Of a stretch of DNA of 64,000 nt, positions 1 through 7,697 are shown piece after piece (positions within the stretch are counted from its first letter, which is position 1; every line of letters begins with the position of its first letter). The notes under the pieces are model-generated. The model had not been told where the DNA came from. It saw only the letters and a program-made list of their open reading frames with translations, and did no database searches. The DNA is from DATAUD01 sp036268455 (GTDB lineage Bacteria > Verrucomicrobiota > Verrucomicrobiia > Limisphaerales > Palsa-1400): contig DATAUD010000009.1 in NCBI GenBank assembly GCA_036268455.1, forward strand, positions 1 through 64,000. Direction: 5' to 3'. The position numbers and the translations under genes are program-made.

Positions 1-209
1 CATGACGCCAGTTTGGCATATCGGCTGCTGGAAAAAATGCCGAGTCGGAATCTGATTCGCTCACATCGCTTTCCATGCACATACCGTTCACATCAAATGG
101 CTTACAATCAGCAACCCTCACGAAGACCGGATGAAAGTGATTTTCCACAGCCAACGCGGGATTCGTTCTTTACCAGGAGCGGAAAGTGGCGTTTGATCTT
201 GGCGCGTAA
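1..209. other. Left edge, no supported gene
   Basis: This stretch upstream of the MFS transporter holds only a 66-codon open frame (13-213). Its translation has no recognisable domain, and composition looks non-coding. It may contain the promoter of the transporter, but no convincing -35/-10 pair was picked out. Confidence 0.5.
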
Positions 210-1709
210 ATGATTACTCCGTCGCCGGACGCCAAAGCGGATGCGGCCAGTTCGTCCGCCGTGCGAGGTTTCCTGGGCAAGTTCGCCGTCCTTCGAGGCG
301 CCATCCCGGAGTTGTGGATCGTCTTCGCGCTTAAATTTCTTATTTACGCCGCTTACGCGGTGACCAATTCAACACTGGTGCTCTGGCTGCGCTCCGATTT
401 GGGCTACACGGACAAGCAGGCGCTGCCGTTGGTGGCGGCGTGGTCGCTGCTGATGACGATTTCGACGCTGCTGGTGGGTTCGCTGACGGATGCGCTGGGG
501 ATGCGGCGGACGCTTTTTCTCGGGACGTATGTTTGCATAATCGCCCGTTTCGTTTTGGTGGCGACGACGGTGCGATGGGCGGCGCTTGGGTTGGGATTGG
601 CGCCGCTGGCGGTCGGGGAAGCGTTGAGCGGGCCGGTGATGATCGCGGCGGTGCAGAAATACTCGAATACCCGCCAGCGTTCGATCTCATTTTCGCTGAT
701 CTATACAGTGATGAATGGGGGTTCCCTGGTGGCGGCGTGGATATTTGACTGGGTGCGGCAGAGACAGGGGGAATACGGGCATTTGAATTTGCCGGGTGGG
801 AGCATATCGACATACCGGACGCTGTTGCTGGTGAGTTTGATTATAGAAATCGGGATGCTGCCGTTAATTGTTTTGATGAGGGACGGCGTGGAGGCTTCGG
901 ACGAAGGCGTAAAGAAATCGCCGGACAGGCCGCGGTATCTAAACCGAAGTATTTTCGATGCGATTGGGCTGACGATACAAAATGCAATACGAGAAACGTT
1001 CCAACTTTTTGCCAGATTGGTGAAGCAGGCCGGATTCTATCGGCTCCTGGCTTTTCTGATGCTGATTGCTTTTTTGAAGCTGATTTTCATGCAGATGTAT
1101 TACGTGTTTCCGACTTTTGGAATACGCGAGTTGGGGCCGGGCGCGCCGGTGGGCAGATTGTGGGCGACCAACAGCTTGATCGTGATTTTTCTCGTTCCGC
1201 TGGTCGGCGCCCTCACACAACGATTTTCGGCTTATACGATGGTGATCGTCGGAGGACTGATTTCGGCGGGGTCGGTGTTTATCATGACGATGCCGACTAC
1301 ATGGTTTGTGTCGTCGGCGAACGGATGGGTGGGAAATGTCGTGGGACACTGGTATCTGAACCTGAAGGACGGAGTGCATCCTTATTACGTGATGATCATG
1401 CTGTTTGTCGTGCTGCTGTCGGTGGGGGAGGCGTTTTACTCGCCGCGCGTGTATGAGTACGCGGCGGCGATTGCGCCGAAGGGCCAGGAGGCGTCGTATG
1501 GGGCGCTGGCTTACGTGCCGTTTTTTTTGGCGAAGGTGCTGATCGGTACGTTCTCGGGGGTTTTACTGGCGAGGTACTGCCCGCCAACCGGCCCGCGACA
1601 TTCGCAAACGCTTTGGTTGATGGTAGGACTGACGAGTTTAATTGCGCCGGTGGGTTTGATTGGACTTCGGAAGGTCATAAGGGTCCGGGAGGCGGGACGA
1701 GAGGAGTGA
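210..1709 (+). CDS. MFS transporter
   Basis: This 499-residue integral membrane protein has about twelve hydrophobic segments after a short soluble N-terminus. A charged loop follows the first helices (S-L-T-D-A-L-G-M-R-R near residue 90), matching the loop between helices 2 and 3 of major facilitator transporters. A polar central loop near residues 225-265 separates two halves, as expected for an MFS fold. It should move a solute across the inner membrane by secondary transport. The substrate cannot be read from the sequence; the overall look is closest to POT/oligopeptide-like MFS members, which is only an impression. The ATG at 210 gives an N-terminus of about 35 residues before the first helix. 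The next gene begins within about 50 bases on the same strand. Confidence 0.75.
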   Translation: MITPSPDAKADAASSSAVRGFLGKFAVLRGAIPELWIVFALKFLIYAAYAVTNSTLVLWLRSDLGYTDKQALPLVAAWSLLMTISTLLVGSLTDALGMRRTLFLGTYVCIIARFVLVATTVRWAALGLGLAPLAVGEALSGPVMIAAVQKYSNTRQRSISFSLIYTVMNGGSLVAAWIFDWVRQRQGEYGHLNLPGGSISTYRTLLLVSLIIEIGMLPLIVLMRDGVEASDEGVKKSPDRPRYLNRSIFDAIGLTIQNAIRETFQLFARLVKQAGFYRLLAFLMLIAFLKLIFMQMYYVFPTFGIRELGPGAPVGRLWATNSLIVIFLVPLVGALTQRFSAYTMVIVGGLISAGSVFIMTMPTTWFVSSANGWVGNVVGHWYLNLKDGVHPYYVMIMLFVVLLSVGEAFYSPRVYEYAAAIAPKGQEASYGALAYVPFFLAKVLIGTFSGVLLARYCPPTGPRHSQTLWLMVGLTSLIAPVGLIGLRKVIRVREAGREE

Positions 1710-1757
1710 GGGCACTTGATTATTGGTGGGGGTGCCTTAATCTCTCGATTACAAAAT

Positions 1758-2906
1758 ATGCAATTGGATAATGACGAAATTAGACGCTACTCGCGTCACT
1801 TGATTTTGCCGGAGGTTGGTCTGGCGGGACAAAAAAAGATTTGCTCGACCAGTGTCGTCTGCATCGGGGCGGGCGGACTTGGGTCGCCAATTGCAATGTA
1901 CCTCGCGGCCGCGGGGATCGGGAAGATCGGGATCGTCGATTTTGACACGGTGGACTTTTCCAATCTTCAACGGCAAATCATTCACGGAACTGAGGATGTG
2001 GGGCGTCCGAAATCCGAATCGGCAAAGAAAACGATCGAGCGGATCAATCCGAATGTCGAAGTGGTGCTGCACAACACGCGAATCACTTCCGAGAATGCGC
2101 TGGATATTCTGGCGCAATACGACATTGTTGTTGACGGGACGGACAATTTTCCGACGCGCTATCTCACGAATGACGCGTGCGTTTTGCTCAAGAAGCCGAA
2201 TGTGTACGGCTCGATTTTCCGGTTCGAGGGGCAGGCGAGCGTTTTTGCACCGCATCTCAATGGGCCGTGCTATCGCTGTCTTTACCCGGAACCGCCGCCC
2301 CCTGGGATGGTGCCGAGTTGCGCTGAGGGCGGAGTGCTGGGGGTGTTGCCGGGTATCGTGGGGACGATCCAGGCGACGGAAATTCTGAAATTGACGCTGG
2401 GGAAGGGGAGTTCGCTAATCGGGCGGCTTCTGCTTTTCAGCGCGCTGGAAATGAAGTTTCGCGAGGTGCGGCTGCGGCGCGATCCGCAATGCCCGCTGTG
2501 CGGGGAAAACCCGACGATTACGGCATTGATCGATTACAATATGTTCTGCGGGATCATGCCGGAGTCGGCGACCGCGACGTCGAATCCGGATGAAGTCACG
2601 GTGCAGGATATGAAAAAGGCGCTGGAGAACGCGTCGCTCAACATAAAAGTTATTGACGTTCGGGAGCCGGACGAATACCAGATCGCGCATATCGACGGCG
2701 TGCCGCTGATTCCACTGGGAACGCTGCCGCAACGTTTCACGGAATTGGACCCGAACCAGCAGATTTACATTCACTGCAAGAGCGGGGTGCGGTCGATGAA
2801 GGCTTTGCTGTTTTTGCGCGAACAAGGGTTCAAATATGTGAAGAGCGTCAAAGGCGGCATCAACGCGTGGGCCGACGAAATTGACCACAACGTCGCCAAA
2901 TACTGA
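1758..2906 (+). CDS. moeB: MoeB/ThiF-type adenylyltransferase fused to a rhodanese domain
   Basis: The N-terminal two thirds is an E1-like sulfur-carrier adenylyltransferase. It has the R-Y-S-R-H-L-I-L-P-E-V-G opening, the nucleotide loop G-A-G-G-L-G-S-P, and two zinc Cys pairs (C-Y-R-C and C-P-L-C). The last ~110 residues are a rhodanese domain with active loop H-C-K-S-G-V-R-S, whose Cys can carry a persulfide. Such fusions activate ThiS/MoaD-like proteins by adenylation and then thiolate them, in molybdopterin, thiamine or thio-tRNA synthesis. The ATG at 1758 gives the family N-terminus. A TTG at 1716 would add 14 residues and has a better purine stretch before it, so the start is uncertain. 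No carrier protein gene is adjacent, so the exact pathway is open. Confidence 0.85.
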   Translation: MQLDNDEIRRYSRHLILPEVGLAGQKKICSTSVVCIGAGGLGSPIAMYLAAAGIGKIGIVDFDTVDFSNLQRQIIHGTEDVGRPKSESAKKTIERINPNVEVVLHNTRITSENALDILAQYDIVVDGTDNFPTRYLTNDACVLLKKPNVYGSIFRFEGQASVFAPHLNGPCYRCLYPEPPPPGMVPSCAEGGVLGVLPGIVGTIQATEILKLTLGKGSSLIGRLLLFSALEMKFREVRLRRDPQCPLCGENPTITALIDYNMFCGIMPESATATSNPDEVTVQDMKKALENASLNIKVIDVREPDEYQIAHIDGVPLIPLGTLPQRFTELDPNQQIYIHCKSGVRSMKALLFLREQGFKYVKSVKGGINAWADEIDHNVAKY

Positions 2907-3945
2907 TCCCGCTGATTCCGCGCCAGCGCATCGGCGGCGGCCGCGCTACGCCGGGAAACATCCGCGGCGCTTCGAGGAAAAATATAAGGAGCGCGATCCG
3001 TTGCGTTACCCGGAAACCATTGAACGGGTCCTCGCTTCGGGCAAAACGCCCGCCGGAGCGCACCGCCCAATTATGGTGACGGAGGCGCTGGAAATCCTTG
3101 CGCCGAAGCCGGGAGAAATCGCTTTGGATTGCACGGTTGGCTACGGGGGGCATGCGCAGGAAATTTTGACGCGACTCCAGCCGGGCGGCCGGCTTCTCGG
3201 AATGGACGTTGATCCGATCGAATTGCCAAAAACGGAGGCGCGGCTGCGGGATTTGGGGTTTGGCGCGGATGCGCTCCGTGTTTATCAGAGCAACTTCGCC
3301 GGTCTTGCGCAAATTCTGGCGGAGGAAGGATTGCCCGGAGTGGATATTATTTTGGCGGACTTGGGCGTTTCTTCGATGCAACTGGACGATCCGTCGCGCG
3401 GCTTTTCAACCAAATATGAAGGGCCGCTGGATATGCGGATGAACCCCAAGCGCGGACAGCCGGCTTCGGCGTTGCTGCAACGGATTCGGGCGTCGTCGTT
3501 CCAGGAATTGCTGGAGGATGGGGCGGACGAACCGCGCGCCGCGGAATTGGCCGTCGCTTTGGCCGGGCGCACGTTTTCCTCCACTGGCGAACTGGCGGGC
3601 GCTGTTAGGGCGGCGCTGCCGGCATTGGACAAGGAAAGCGTCGCGCTTTCGACGCGGCGTGTGTTCCAGGCATTGCGAATCGCTGTCAACGATGAATTTT
3701 CGGCGCTGGAAATGTTTTTGCGGCGTCTGCCCGATTGTTTGAACGCGGGCGGGCGCGCGGCGATTCTGACGTTTCACTCGGGCGAAGATCGGCGTGTCAA
3801 GAAGGCTTTTGAGGCCGGGCTTGCTTCGGGGGCGTACTCGGAGATTTCCGACGGGGTCGTCCGGCCTTCGGCGGAGGAGAGGCGGAGCAATCCGCGTTCG
3901 ACGTCCGCCAAGTTGCGCTGGGCGAAGGCGCCGGGAGAGCTTTGA
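2881..3945 (+). CDS. rsmH: 16S rRNA (cytosine-1402-N4)-methyltransferase RsmH
   Basis: RsmH (MraW) methylates N4 of C1402 in 16S rRNA using S-adenosylmethionine. The protein has the family opening H-R-P-I-M-V-T-E-A-L, the SAM loop T-V-G-Y-G-G-H-A and the motif A-D-L-G-V-S-S-M-Q-L-D. Near the C-terminus it has I-L-T-F-H-S-G-E-D-R-R-V-K. About 60 residues precede the family core, rich in Arg and Pro, so the TTG start at 2881 is plausible but not certain. With that start the gene overlaps the end of the MoeB-like gene by 26 bases, implying co-transcription. In many bacteria rsmH leads the dcw cell-division cluster after mraZ. Neither mraZ nor ftsL is here, so it is detached from that cluster. 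Confidence 0.93.
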   Translation: MTTTSPNTDPADSAPAHRRRPRYAGKHPRRFEEKYKERDPLRYPETIERVLASGKTPAGAHRPIMVTEALEILAPKPGEIALDCTVGYGGHAQEILTRLQPGGRLLGMDVDPIELPKTEARLRDLGFGADALRVYQSNFAGLAQILAEEGLPGVDIILADLGVSSMQLDDPSRGFSTKYEGPLDMRMNPKRGQPASALLQRIRASSFQELLEDGADEPRAAELAVALAGRTFSSTGELAGAVRAALPALDKESVALSTRRVFQALRIAVNDEFSALEMFLRRLPDCLNAGGRAAILTFHSGEDRRVKKAFEAGLASGAYSEISDGVVRPSAEERRSNPRSTSAKLRWAKAPGEL

Positions 3946-3970
3946 CAATTTTTTCGGCTGCCACTAGGTT
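3942..3970 (+). promoter_or_regulatory. Sigma-70-like promoter for the HIT gene
   Basis: A perfect -35 TTGACA (3942-3947), a 17-base spacer and a -10 TAGGTT (3965-3970) lie directly before the ATG at 3977. Only six bases separate the -10 box from the start codon, so transcription would begin at or next to the ATG, giving a leaderless mRNA. The -35 box overlaps the rsmH stop codon. Confidence 0.6.
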
Positions 3971-3976
3971 GCGAGT

Positions 3977-4465
3977 ATGGAACCGTTGTACGCGCCGTGG
4001 CGCATCGCTTATATTCGCGGGCCAAAACCCGCGCCCGGAACGGCCCACCTGTTTAAGGAGATCGCCGATTCCTCGGACGACGTAGGGAATTACGTCGTCG
4101 CGCGGGACAAGACCTGTTACGCGGTGCTTAACCGGTATCCTTATACCGGCGGGCATGTGCTGGTGGTTCCTTACAAATTGTCGCCGGACCTCAATGGGTT
4201 GACGGAGGAGGAATTGGGCGATTTGTTCATATTGACACGGCGGTGCCAGAATGCTTTGACGCAAGTGATGCGGCCGGAAGGTTTTAATATTGGGATCAAC
4301 TTGGGACGTGTGGCGGGGGCGGGGATTATCGATCATGTGCATGTGCACATCGTTCCGCGGTGGAACGGGGACACGAATTTCATGCCGGTCATCGGAAGCA
4401 CGACGGTTGTGCCGGAAGCATTGACGGAAATCGCGGCGCAATTGCGGGTGGCGCTGGCGAAATAA
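3977..4465 (+). CDS. HIT-family nucleotide hydrolase/phosphorylase
   Basis: The 162-residue protein carries the histidine triad H120-V-H122-V-H124-I-V-P-R-W and the upstream G-G-H-V-L-V-V-P segment of HIT proteins. Members cleave dinucleoside polyphosphates or AMP-lysine-type adducts, with the middle His forming a nucleotidyl intermediate. The N-terminus (M-E-P-L-Y-A-P-W-R) resembles the AP4A phosphorylase-like branch, so a role in diadenosine tetraphosphate breakdown is the best guess. It appears to have its own promoter. It is followed six bases later by phoH. Confidence 0.88.
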   Translation: MEPLYAPWRIAYIRGPKPAPGTAHLFKEIADSSDDVGNYVVARDKTCYAVLNRYPYTGGHVLVVPYKLSPDLNGLTEEELGDLFILTRRCQNALTQVMRPEGFNIGINLGRVAGAGIIDHVHVHIVPRWNGDTNFMPVIGSTTVVPEALTEIAAQLRVALAK

Positions 4466-4470
4466 AACCT

Positions 4471-5430
4471 GTGCCAAGCGAAACAATCCATTTCGAGAAC
4501 GCGCGGCTCGCGCAACAAACATTCAACAACGAACCGCGCAATCTCCAGGCGTTGCAGGATGAATTGGGGGTCAAAGCGGTCGCGCGGGAAAATTGGATCA
4601 AACTCGAAGGCGCGAGCGAGGGATTGGAAAAGGCGAAGGAATTGTTCAATTCGCTGGAAGGATTGCTGAAGAGCGGCGGGGTTGTGCGGAATCGGGAGTT
4701 TTCCAACGCTCTCAACGTCGTGAAGAACGAGGGGGCCGAGGCGTTGCGGGGGATGTTTTCGGACCGAATCGTGACATCGCCGAAGAAGGCGCCGGTCGTG
4801 CCGAAGACGGTGGGACAGAAAAAATACGTGGATGCGATTCGGACGCACGATGTGACTTTTGGAATCGGTCCGGCGGGAACTGGGAAGACGTATCTGGCGA
4901 TGGCGATGGCGATTTTGGCGCTGAAGGAGGAGCAGGTTTCGAGAATTATTTTGACACGTCCGGCGGTGGAGGCGGGGGAGGCGCTCGGATTTTTGCCGGG
5001 AGACCTTTACGAAAAAATCACGCCGTACTTGCGTCCGCTTTACGACGCCTTGCACGACATGCTGCCGGCGGAGGAAATGGAAAAACAGATGGAGCGCGGG
5101 GTGATCGAAATCGCGCCGCTGGCTTACATGCGCGGGCGAACGCTGAACCATGCGTTCATCGTGCTGGATGAGGCGCAGAATTCGACGATGGAGCAGATGT
5201 TCATGTTCTTGACACGGCTGGGAATGCACTCCAAGGCTGTGATCACCGGCGACAGCACGCAAATCGATTTGCCGCCGCACAAGCAGTCAGGATTACTGGA
5301 GGCGCAACGGGCGTTGCGGGGAGTGGATGGAATTGCGCTTGTGGAGTTCACCCGGCGCGACGTGGTGCGGCATCCGCTGGTGCAAAGGATCATCGCGGCT
5401 TACGAGGAGCATCGGGGACGACATCAATGA
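4471..5430 (+). CDS. phoH: PhoH-like ATPase
   Basis: This is a 319-residue PhoH-family P-loop protein. It starts with a small KH-like region (residues ~1-90), followed by Walker A G-P-A-G-T-G-K-T (133-140) and Walker B V-L-D-E-A-Q-N with the family signature around it. PhoH proteins bind ATP, and probably RNA, and are nearly always encoded beside ybeY, as here. The GTG at 4471 was chosen because it gives the typical N-terminus (P-S-E-T-I-H-F-E-N-A-R-L-A) and lies just after the HIT stop codon. The open frame extends further upstream but overlaps the HIT gene. The last four bases overlap the ybeY start (ATGA). Confidence 0.92.
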   Translation: MPSETIHFENARLAQQTFNNEPRNLQALQDELGVKAVARENWIKLEGASEGLEKAKELFNSLEGLLKSGGVVRNREFSNALNVVKNEGAEALRGMFSDRIVTSPKKAPVVPKTVGQKKYVDAIRTHDVTFGIGPAGTGKTYLAMAMAILALKEEQVSRIILTRPAVEAGEALGFLPGDLYEKITPYLRPLYDALHDMLPAEEMEKQMERGVIEIAPLAYMRGRTLNHAFIVLDEAQNSTMEQMFMFLTRLGMHSKAVITGDSTQIDLPPHKQSGLLEAQRALRGVDGIALVEFTRRDVVRHPLVQRIIAAYEEHRGRHQ

Positions 5431-5978
5431 ACGTGCTCCGATTTTTGAATCGGCAAAAAGTTTGCGCGCTTGACCGGAAAGCGCTTGGGCGCGTGACGGG
5501 GGCGTTGTTGGAGGAATTGCGCGGACGCGGCGGTTACACGCTGGGGGTTCATTTTGTGGGCGCGCGCGAAATGACGCGGCTGAACGAAAAATACCTGAGG
5601 CACGAAGGTTCGACTGATGTCATCACGTTTGATTATACGCCGAGCCGCCGGGAGATGGAGCGGTTGGGACTTAAGGAGGAGTACAGCAAGGATAAACTGC
5701 TGTACTGGTGGCGTCCTTCTTTGAACGGCGAGATTTTTATTTGCACGGACGAAGCACTGGTCCAGGCGCGGCGGTTTGGGGTTTCCTGGCAGATGGAAAC
5801 GGTCCGCTATCTCATTCACGGCTTGCTTCACCTGGACGGTTGCGACGACTCGAAACCCGCTTTGCGCCGCGAGATGAAAAAGCGGGAAAACAAGCTGTTA
5901 AAGGAATTGTCGCGGCGGTTCGATTTGGGCAAGCTGGGGCAACTCAAGAAAACACGTGGCGCCGATGAACGAAAATAG
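5427..5978 (+). CDS. ybeY: Endoribonuclease YbeY (16S rRNA maturation)
   Basis: YbeY is a metal-dependent endoribonuclease involved in 16S rRNA 3' maturation and ribosome quality control. The 183-residue protein has the V-I-T-F-D-Y core strand and the metal motif H-G-L-L-H-L-D-G-C-D-D. In the standard motif (H-G-x-L-H-L-x-G-Y-D-H) the final residue is a third zinc-binding His; here it is Asp. Replacement at this position also occurs in some other phyla, so the enzyme may still be active. The start overlaps the phoH stop by four bases, a typical phoH-ybeY pair. About 25 residues follow the core and overlap the next gene. Confidence 0.9.
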   Translation: MNVLRFLNRQKVCALDRKALGRVTGALLEELRGRGGYTLGVHFVGAREMTRLNEKYLRHEGSTDVITFDYTPSRREMERLGLKEEYSKDKLLYWWRPSLNGEIFICTDEALVQARRFGVSWQMETVRYLIHGLLHLDGCDDSKPALRREMKKRENKLLKELSRRFDLGKLGQLKKTRGADERK

Positions 5979-6648
5979 TTTTTTCAAACAGTGGCGGCGT
6001 AATTTTTTCGCCGGATTGGCGCTGGTCCTGCCGTCGATTATCTCGGTGGCGATAGTGGTGTGGATTTTCCGCAACGTCTCGAACCTCACGGACACGCTTC
6101 TGTTTTTTTTGCCTGCGAAGTTGACGCACACGACATTGCCGGACGGCGAATTGGGGCCGATTCCGTGGTATTGGAGCGCGGTTGCGCTGGCGATTGCGGT
6201 ATTGCTGATTTGTCTGATTGGGCGTTATGGCCGGAATTATTTCGGGCGCAAAACCATCGAGTGGATCGACCACGGGATCATGCGTGTGCCGCTGATGAAC
6301 AAGATTTATGGGACTGTCAAGCAGGTCAACGCGTCCTTCAGCAGCAACAAATCGTCGTTCAAACAAGTGGTGCTCGTGACATTTCCGCATTCGCGCTCGC
6401 GGTCGGTTGGTTTTGTGACCGGCGAACAAAAAGGGCTTGGGCCGGAAAATTTGATCAGCGTATTTATTCCGACCACGCCCAATCCGACCTCCGGGTTTCT
6501 GGTGCTGGTGCCGGAAACGGAGATCATCAAACTGGAAATGTCTGTTGCCGATGGAATTAAATTTATCATCAGCCTGGGAGCGCTGATGCCGGAACATTCG
6601 GGGCAGGCGTTGCTCGACGCGCGGGCGAGCCATCCCATTCTGAAATGA
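5956..6648 (+). CDS. DUF502 family membrane protein
   Basis: The 230-residue protein has two strong hydrophobic segments (about residues 18-38 and 70-90), followed by a soluble C-terminal part. It includes the DUF502 pattern I-P-L-x-x-x-I-Y-x-x-x-K-Q (here V-P-L-M-N-K-I-Y-G-T-V-K-Q) and a conserved P-T-T-P-N-P-T-S-G. The biochemical function of this family is not established. A GTG at 5956 or an ATG at 5965 could be the start, both inside the ybeY 3' end. The stop overlaps the recO ATG by four bases, so it belongs to the phoH-ybeY-recO transcription unit. Confidence 0.85.
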   Translation: MAPMNENSFFKQWRRNFFAGLALVLPSIISVAIVVWIFRNVSNLTDTLLFFLPAKLTHTTLPDGELGPIPWYWSAVALAIAVLLICLIGRYGRNYFGRKTIEWIDHGIMRVPLMNKIYGTVKQVNASFSSNKSSFKQVVLVTFPHSRSRSVGFVTGEQKGLGPENLISVFIPTTPNPTSGFLVLVPETEIIKLEMSVADGIKFIISLGALMPEHSGQALLDARASHPILK

Positions 6649-7292
6649 ACATCGAGCGCGCGACCGGCGTGGTCCTGCGCGTCCGGCCATTGACGGAAAC
6701 GAGCCTGATTGTGAATTGGCTGACGCGCGATCTTGGGAGGGTGGCGACGGTGGCGAAAGGAGCGCGTCGTCCGAAATCGCCATTTCGCGGACAGATTGAT
6801 TTATTTTACCTGGCGGAACTGGCGTTTGCGCGTTCGCGGCGCTCGGACCTTCACACCTTGCGGGAGGCGCGGCTTTTGGAAAGCAATCCGGCGTTGCGAG
6901 TGGAACTGGGGTTCCTGCGCCAGGCTTCGTATTGTGCGGCGCTGATCGAACAAACGACCGAGGCGGAAACGCCGATTCCCGCGCTGTTCGCGCTCTTCAT
7001 GGGTTTGCTGGGGCAATTGCCAAAGCAACGAACGCAACCGCAGGCGGTTTTTGCGTTTGAAATGAAGCTTTTGGAGGAACTGGGACTCAAGCCGAATTTA
7101 GCGGAAGCAAACTTAACAGCAGGCTCGCGGCAAATATTGGAGAAATTAACGGGGATGGATTGGCCGGCGGTCTTTCAAGTGCGGCCAAGCGCCGCGCAGA
7201 CGACAGAAATCCGTCTCTTCCTGCACGGGTTTTTGATTTATCATTTGGAGAGAATTCCACGCGGGCGAAGCAAGGCTTTGGAGGCAATTTGA
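6645..7292 (+). CDS. recO: DNA repair protein RecO
   Basis: RecO promotes loading of RecA onto SSB-coated DNA in the RecFOR pathway and anneals single strands. The 215-residue product has an OB-fold N-terminus (G-V-V-L-R-V-R-P-L-T-E-T-S-L-I-V, then V-A-K-G-A-R-R-P-K-S) and an all-helical C-terminal domain with L-L-E-E-L-G-L-K-P-N-L. The zinc Cys cluster of some RecO proteins is missing, as in many phyla. Its last 22 codons (7227-7292, including the stop) are present again, diverged, at 11763-11828. This suggests that the present recO 3' end was brought in by the element that now follows. Confidence 0.93.
   Translation: MNIERATGVVLRVRPLTETSLIVNWLTRDLGRVATVAKGARRPKSPFRGQIDLFYLAELAFARSRRSDLHTLREARLLESNPALRVELGFLRQASYCAALIEQTTEAETPIPALFALFMGLLGQLPKQRTQPQAVFAFEMKLLEELGLKPNLAEANLTAGSRQILEKLTGMDWPAVFQVRPSAAQTTEIRLFLHGFLIYHLERIPRGRSKALEAI
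7227..7292 (+). repeat. Left copy of recO 3'-end repeat (attL-like)
   Basis: These 66 bases form the end of intact recO, encoding a peptide that begins G-F-L-I-Y-H-L and ends at TGA. They match 11763-11828 at 54 of 66 positions by direct comparison. The first 23 bases are identical and the remaining differences are mostly at third codon positions. Homology stops abruptly upstream of the repeat. The two copies bound the STAND gene island, resembling the paired attachment sites left when an element inserts at a gene end and restores the reading frame. Confidence 0.8.
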
Positions 7293-7697
7293 TAAATGAC
7301 TTACAGGTGCGGATGGGCAACAAGAACCGGCCTTAAAACGACAAGACGGAAAGAGACGAAGGGAATTTAATCTGGAAAGCACGAACTCAGGAACGGAAAC
7401 GGAAAAATTTTGAGCGCTTCCGCGAAAAATTTCCATCTATTGGAGTTTTTTTTCAAAAAAGTGGGAAAAATCGTCTGGAATTCCAACGGTTGGATTTTTT
7501 CTGAAGGAGATCCCTGCTTAAATCGTATTATGAAAATAAACAATCAAACTCAACATTTTAAAAACATGAAAGAATTAAACCCCCTCTTTGCCGCAATCCT
7601 CCGGGCGGGGTCGGCATGCACGAGGTGCAACACTCCACCAAGACCGAGACACCGAGACAATTCCATGGTACGACCACTACGGCTGCTCCGAGCTTGT
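7293..7697. other. 405-base gap between recO and the STAND gene
   Basis: No gene is supported. The first ~230 bases are A-rich with runs of T and A (for example 7445-7460). The last ~100 bases are a G+C-rich patch with short Arg/Pro-coding frames of no recognisable family. Both neighbours end here (recO on +, the STAND gene on -), so it is a convergent gap. It shows no clear hairpin with a T-run terminator. It is probably part of the inserted segment. Confidence 0.5.

Noticed and set aside
13..213. 66-codon open frame at the left edge
   Set aside because: The translation has no family resemblance or convincing start signal, and it overlaps the MFS start region.
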